Shown here: positions 7,626-9,866 of the stretch, in pieces
Numbering within the stretch: position 1 is the first letter of the stretch
How the letters are laid out: each line of letters begins with the position of its first letter
Assembly: GCA_964594075.1 (NCBI GenBank)
Contig: CAZQKW010000081.1
Location: 1-9,866 of the forward strand
Length of the DNA: 9,866 nucleotides
Reading direction: 5' to 3'
From: CAZQKW01 sp964594075
GTDB lineage: Bacteria; Desulfobacterota; WTBG01; CAIYCZ01
Made by a program: the position numbers and the translations under genes
Notes under the pieces: generated by a model
Database searches by the model: none
Seen by the model: the letters and a program-made list of their open reading frames with translations, nothing else
What the model was told of the DNA's origin: nothing

Positions 7626-7726
7626 TCTGATTCATGTGTTCGGGCTCAGTGCCCGCTGGAACAGGTCGTTGTGTTCGCCACAGCCTTCGCTCGCACCGCC
7701 CGTACCTGCTTTCATCAAAAGCCAAA
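7619..7726. repeat. 108-bp element bounded by 13-bp terminal inverted repeats (REP/MITE-like candidate)
   Basis: The left end TTTGGCTTCTGAT (7619-7631) and the right end ATCAAAAGCCAAA (7714-7726) pair at 12 of 13 positions. In a minus-strand transcript the odd position becomes a G-U pair. Inside are the hairpin CGGGC-TCAGT-GCCCG (7641-7655) and the pairing CAGGT/ACCTG (7662-7666 with 7704-7708), which encloses a 6-bp GTTGTG/CACAGC hairpin with loop TTCGC (7668-7684). The interior is clearly more GC-rich than the AT-rich flanks. No transposase is present and I see no target-site duplication. Both strands contain a stop-free frame through the element, including a 27-codon minus frame with ATG (7715-7632). 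The compact palindromic shape suggests a dispersed non-autonomous repeat; a structured RNA is the alternative. Only one copy lies in the window, so repetition is inferred. The rest of 7573-7800 shows no gene. Confidence 0.5.
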
Positions 7727-7800
7727 CGATACACATATGAGGGCACAATTCTCAGATTTAAACAGGCAAGAATCTCAATAATTTAACTGATGGAGGAATA

Positions 7801-8832
7801 TTAACAGTTTTTTGCCTTGCATTGTATGGCCGCTTTCTCTACCAGTTCCGTCAACAAAGGAAACTCCGGAAACTGTGATAAGGCATCAGTGAGATAAAAC
7901 AGGGCATTGGGAATATGTGCGGCAAATTGTTGTTTTCCTTTTTCCTGTGAGAGATATGCAAACGCGCCCAGCGCTTGCATGTTCCGCTGTAACCCTGTCC
8001 GATGAAATGTCCGGATAAAACGCTCCTGATCTATGTCTATGTTTCGGTCTGATGCAAGTGTTTTGAGATAAAAGTCAAGCAGCTCGCCCCGGGTGTTTTC
8101 ATCAAGTGCAAAATATGCATCTTTAAGCAGTGACACCGTATCATACTGTAGCAGTCCCTTGGTTGCTGTCTGAAAGTCAATAAATCGCGGCCTGCCTTCT
8201 TTAAAATAGATGTTTTGCGATTGGAAATCGCGGTGCATAAAGTAGCGCGGTTCGCATTCAAGGCTTGCTGCGAGCATATGGAACTCCTGTTCAAGCTCCT
8301 CCTCGTTATCAATAACAACGCCGCAGAATCTCTTTAGAAAGCACTCGGCAAAATAATCGGTCTCCCAGCGAAACGCTTCATAGCCAAACCATCTCCCCCT
8401 GAGATAGCCACAGTCATCAAGATCATTTTTTGTTTTTATCTGCATCTCCGCAAGAGACGCCAATACCTGCTGGTAATATGCCTTTATTTTCTCCCTGTCT
8501 GTTGCTTCTTTTAACAATCGCAGCATACTGTTATCGCCGAGGTCTTCCAGCAGCACCGTCTGTTTAGTATCATCACAGCCATAAATGCGGGGAACTCCGA
8601 TGCCGTGTTCAAATAGATACTTCCCGACAGAGAGGTAGGATTCAATGTCATACCGCGGTGTTAGGCACACCATAATCACAAGAGAAACCTTCCCGTCCGT
8701 TATGCGATAAAATTGCCGATCTGATCCGCCTTCAGTGAGCGCTATAAGTTGTGCATCCTGCTGCGCAATCAAAACACCTGCTTGGGTTGCTAACTGAAAA
8801 ACTTTCTCCAGGAATGCCGGTTTACGCAACAT
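7801..8832 (-). CDS. Sugar kinase of the aminoglycoside phosphotransferase fold, AmgK-like
   Basis: This cytoplasmic kinase probably phosphorylates the anomeric hydroxyl of a cell-wall amino sugar. AmgK makes MurNAc-1-phosphate or GlcNAc-1-phosphate in Pseudomonas. The 343-residue product has the APH layout: a nucleotide loop GGSDRQFYRI (35-44), a hinge region LLEDLGD (94-100), the catalytic loop MHRDFQSQN (199-207, with D202 and N207), and the metal-binding IDFQ (218-221, D219). The lysine usual in strand 3 of APH kinases is replaced by LVIMV (51-55); as I recall, AmgK also has methionine there. The ATG at 8832 lies inside the end of the upstream nucleotidyltransferase gene, an 11-bp overlap (8822-8832), so translational coupling is likely. 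The neighbouring MurU-like gene is the main reason to prefer AmgK over other APH-fold kinases; the exact sugar is inference. Confidence 0.8.
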   Translation of the reverse strand: MLRKPAFLEKVFQLATQAGVLIAQQDAQLIALTEGGSDRQFYRITDGKVSLVIMVCLTPRYDIESYLSVGKYLFEHGIGVPRIYGCDDTKQTVLLEDLGDNSMLRLLKEATDREKIKAYYQQVLASLAEMQIKTKNDLDDCGYLRGRWFGYEAFRWETDYFAECFLKRFCGVVIDNEEELEQEFHMLAASLECEPRYFMHRDFQSQNIYFKEGRPRFIDFQTATKGLLQYDTVSLLKDAYFALDENTRGELLDFYLKTLASDRNIDIDQERFIRTFHRTGLQRNMQALGAFAYLSQEKGKQQFAAHIPNALFYLTDALSQFPEFPLLTELVEKAAIQCKAKNC

Positions 8833-9757
8833 TTATCTTAAACCCTGTGCCGAGAACTGCGTTTTTAATTATCTCGTGCTCATGAATAACCACATCATCC
8901 CAGATGACAGCATTATGAATACTGCAATTTCTTTTAAGCACACAGCGTCTCCCCACCGAGGCAAAACCGCTGAAAGTGACCCCCTCCTCAATCACAACAT
9001 CCTCTGCAAGATAAATTCCATCTTCAGGTATGGTTATATTTTCAAGCAACGGCTGCTGATGAGTCAGTATGTCGCAATGAACTTTAAAGTAGTTTTCCAC
9101 GGTTCCGACGTCGCACCACGCATGGCCCTCGGCGATCAATGCCTGTATCCGGTATTTGCCTTCGCGTATTATGTTGAGACACAGAGGAACGAGATCACAG
9201 GGGATATGTTCCGGTATGAAATCAAGCACCCTTGTGTTCATAAATGCAATGCCGGTGTAAGCAAGCCTGCGGGTAGCTGTCTGCGGCTTCAGGGTGTCGC
9301 GCAGATCGCAGACAGTTCCATCGCGTCCAAGGCACACGTTATTGTATGGTGCAAAATCATGCACCACCATGCCGATAAGGGGTTTTTCTTTGCGAAATGC
9401 TTGTGCGAGCTGTTTAATGGGAATCGTGCTTAAGACGTCTCCGTTGTGCACCAGGAAAAATTCTTCTTCAGCCACAAAGTTTCTCAAAGCGCCAATACCG
9501 CCTGCAACGCCAAGGATCTGCGGCTCATAGGATAAGGTAACGGGTAAGCCCGCATTGCAGGTTTGCAGAAATTCTTTGACCTGGTCTGCGTGATGATGCA
9601 GGTTGACCCCGACTTCTATAATCCCGCTGTTCTTGAGTCGTGTCAGGATATGCCATAACAGCGGCCTGCCCAGAACTGGCATGAGCGGTTTGGGCAAAAA
9701 ATGAGACAACGGCGCCAGTCTTGTTCCATAGCCTGCTGCAAGGATGATTGCTTTCAT
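8822..9757 (-). CDS. Sugar-1-phosphate nucleotidyltransferase, MurU-like, with C-terminal left-handed beta-helix
   Basis: This enzyme would join a sugar-1-phosphate to a nucleotide, releasing pyrophosphate. MurU makes UDP-MurNAc from MurNAc-1-phosphate. In 311 residues I see the N-terminal signature LAAGYGTRL (6-14), PKPLMPV (22-28) with the catalytic-type lysine K23, the metal-binding NGDV (105-108, D107), and the second aspartate in WCDVGT (214-219, D216). Residues about 240-305 form hexapeptide-like strands (IYLAEDVVIEEGVTF, AVIWDDVVIHEHE) typical of a left-handed beta-helix, so the protein is longer than MurU of Pseudomonas (about 223 residues). The start at ATG 9757 gives the canonical MKAIILAAG; an in-frame ATG at 9778 adds seven residues and cannot be excluded. 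Neither has a well-placed Shine-Dalgarno sequence. The gene is first in a two-gene unit with the AmgK-like kinase. Mannose-1-phosphate or heptose-phosphate specificity is the main alternative. Confidence 0.82.
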   Translation of the reverse strand: MKAIILAAGYGTRLAPLSHFLPKPLMPVLGRPLLWHILTRLKNSGIIEVGVNLHHHADQVKEFLQTCNAGLPVTLSYEPQILGVAGGIGALRNFVAEEEFFLVHNGDVLSTIPIKQLAQAFRKEKPLIGMVVHDFAPYNNVCLGRDGTVCDLRDTLKPQTATRRLAYTGIAFMNTRVLDFIPEHIPCDLVPLCLNIIREGKYRIQALIAEGHAWCDVGTVENYFKVHCDILTHQQPLLENITIPEDGIYLAEDVVIEEGVTFSGFASVGRRCVLKRNCSIHNAVIWDDVVIHEHEIIKNAVLGTGFKINVA

Positions 9758-9808
9758 AGCAGGTAATAGTAAAACCATTTTTTATCAAATATCCAGTTTT
9801 TTCTCCTT

Positions 9809-9840
9809 AACTGTAAGAAAGTCCAGCGTTATTTACAGTT
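9809..9840. promoter_or_regulatory. Perfect 8-bp inverted repeat upstream of the MurU-like gene
   Basis: AACTGTAA (9809-9816) and TTACAGTT (9833-9840) are perfect inverted copies with a 16-base spacer, 31 bases or more upstream of the earliest possible start codon (9778). On the minus strand an AAGGAG (9808-9803) follows directly, but it is 24 bases from ATG 9778 and opens no convincing gene. The repeat may be an operator for the murU-amgK-like unit or a leader hairpin. On the plus strand it is followed by five T, so a weak terminator for that strand is possible, although no plus-strand gene is seen. Confidence 0.4.
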
Positions 9841-9866
9841 TTTCGGGGAAAAAGTAAGCAATGAGT

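Noticed and set aside
7619..7726. tRNA, CRISPR repeat or attC site
   Set aside because: There is no cloverleaf with a TPsiC-like arm, no spacer-separated repeats and no integrase. The only clear feature is the inverted-repeat ends with inner hairpins.
8876..9433. Long plus-strand open frame (185 codons) opposite the MurU-like gene
   Set aside because: It lies entirely antisense to a gene with clear catalytic motifs, and the translation shows no domain, so it is a shadow.

Overview
The window reads as a chromosomal segment of a diderm (Gram-negative-type) bacterium, probably from a poorly characterised lineage. The evidence is a MurJ lipid II flippase, a lipoprotein with a lipobox, and a MurU/AmgK-like pair of the kind used for peptidoglycan-sugar salvage in Gram-negative bacteria. 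Most start codons have weak or no Shine-Dalgarno sequence. I cannot assign a phylum; an uncultured group such as Omnitrophota is only a guess. I see no phage, transposase, CRISPR, tRNA or rRNA gene, and no recognisable defence system.

Layout, left to right. (1) 59-1945, minus: a large polytopic membrane protein with GT-C glycosyltransferase-like features. (2) 1946-2128: a divergent intergenic region with two well-formed sigma70-type promoters facing each other: TTGACA-17-TATAGT for murJ and CTGATA-17-TATAAT for the membrane protein. (3) 2129-3730, plus: murJ, the only plus-strand gene. (4) 3751-4783, minus: a HAD-family phosphatase preceded by a small two-helix membrane protein; both are probably transcribed from an extended -10 promoter near 4890. 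(5) 5014-7572, minus: an 852-residue lipoprotein with about twelve 26-27-residue GND/GDD repeats and a HEAT-like C-terminus, followed by a hairpin terminator at 4971-5000. (6) 7573-7800: an intergenic region holding a compact 108-bp element bounded by 13-bp near-perfect inverted repeats. (7) 7801-9757, minus: an AmgK-like sugar kinase and a MurU-like nucleotidyltransferase, overlapping by 11 bp.

How the genes may work together. The kinase and nucleotidyltransferase would turn a free sugar (MurNAc or GlcNAc by analogy with AmgK/MurU) into a sugar-1-phosphate and then a nucleotide sugar. MurJ flips lipid II, the end product of the same precursor pathway. A HAD phosphatase lies nearby; in Pseudomonas a HAD enzyme (MupP) supplies the substrate of AmgK, but nothing in this HAD sequence proves that role. 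The lipoprotein and the GT-C-like protein are envelope proteins of unknown function.

The items most worth a second look are the repeat lipoprotein, the TIR-bounded 108-bp element with its 27-codon open frame, the fused-domain MurU-like enzyme, and the face-to-face promoters upstream of murJ.
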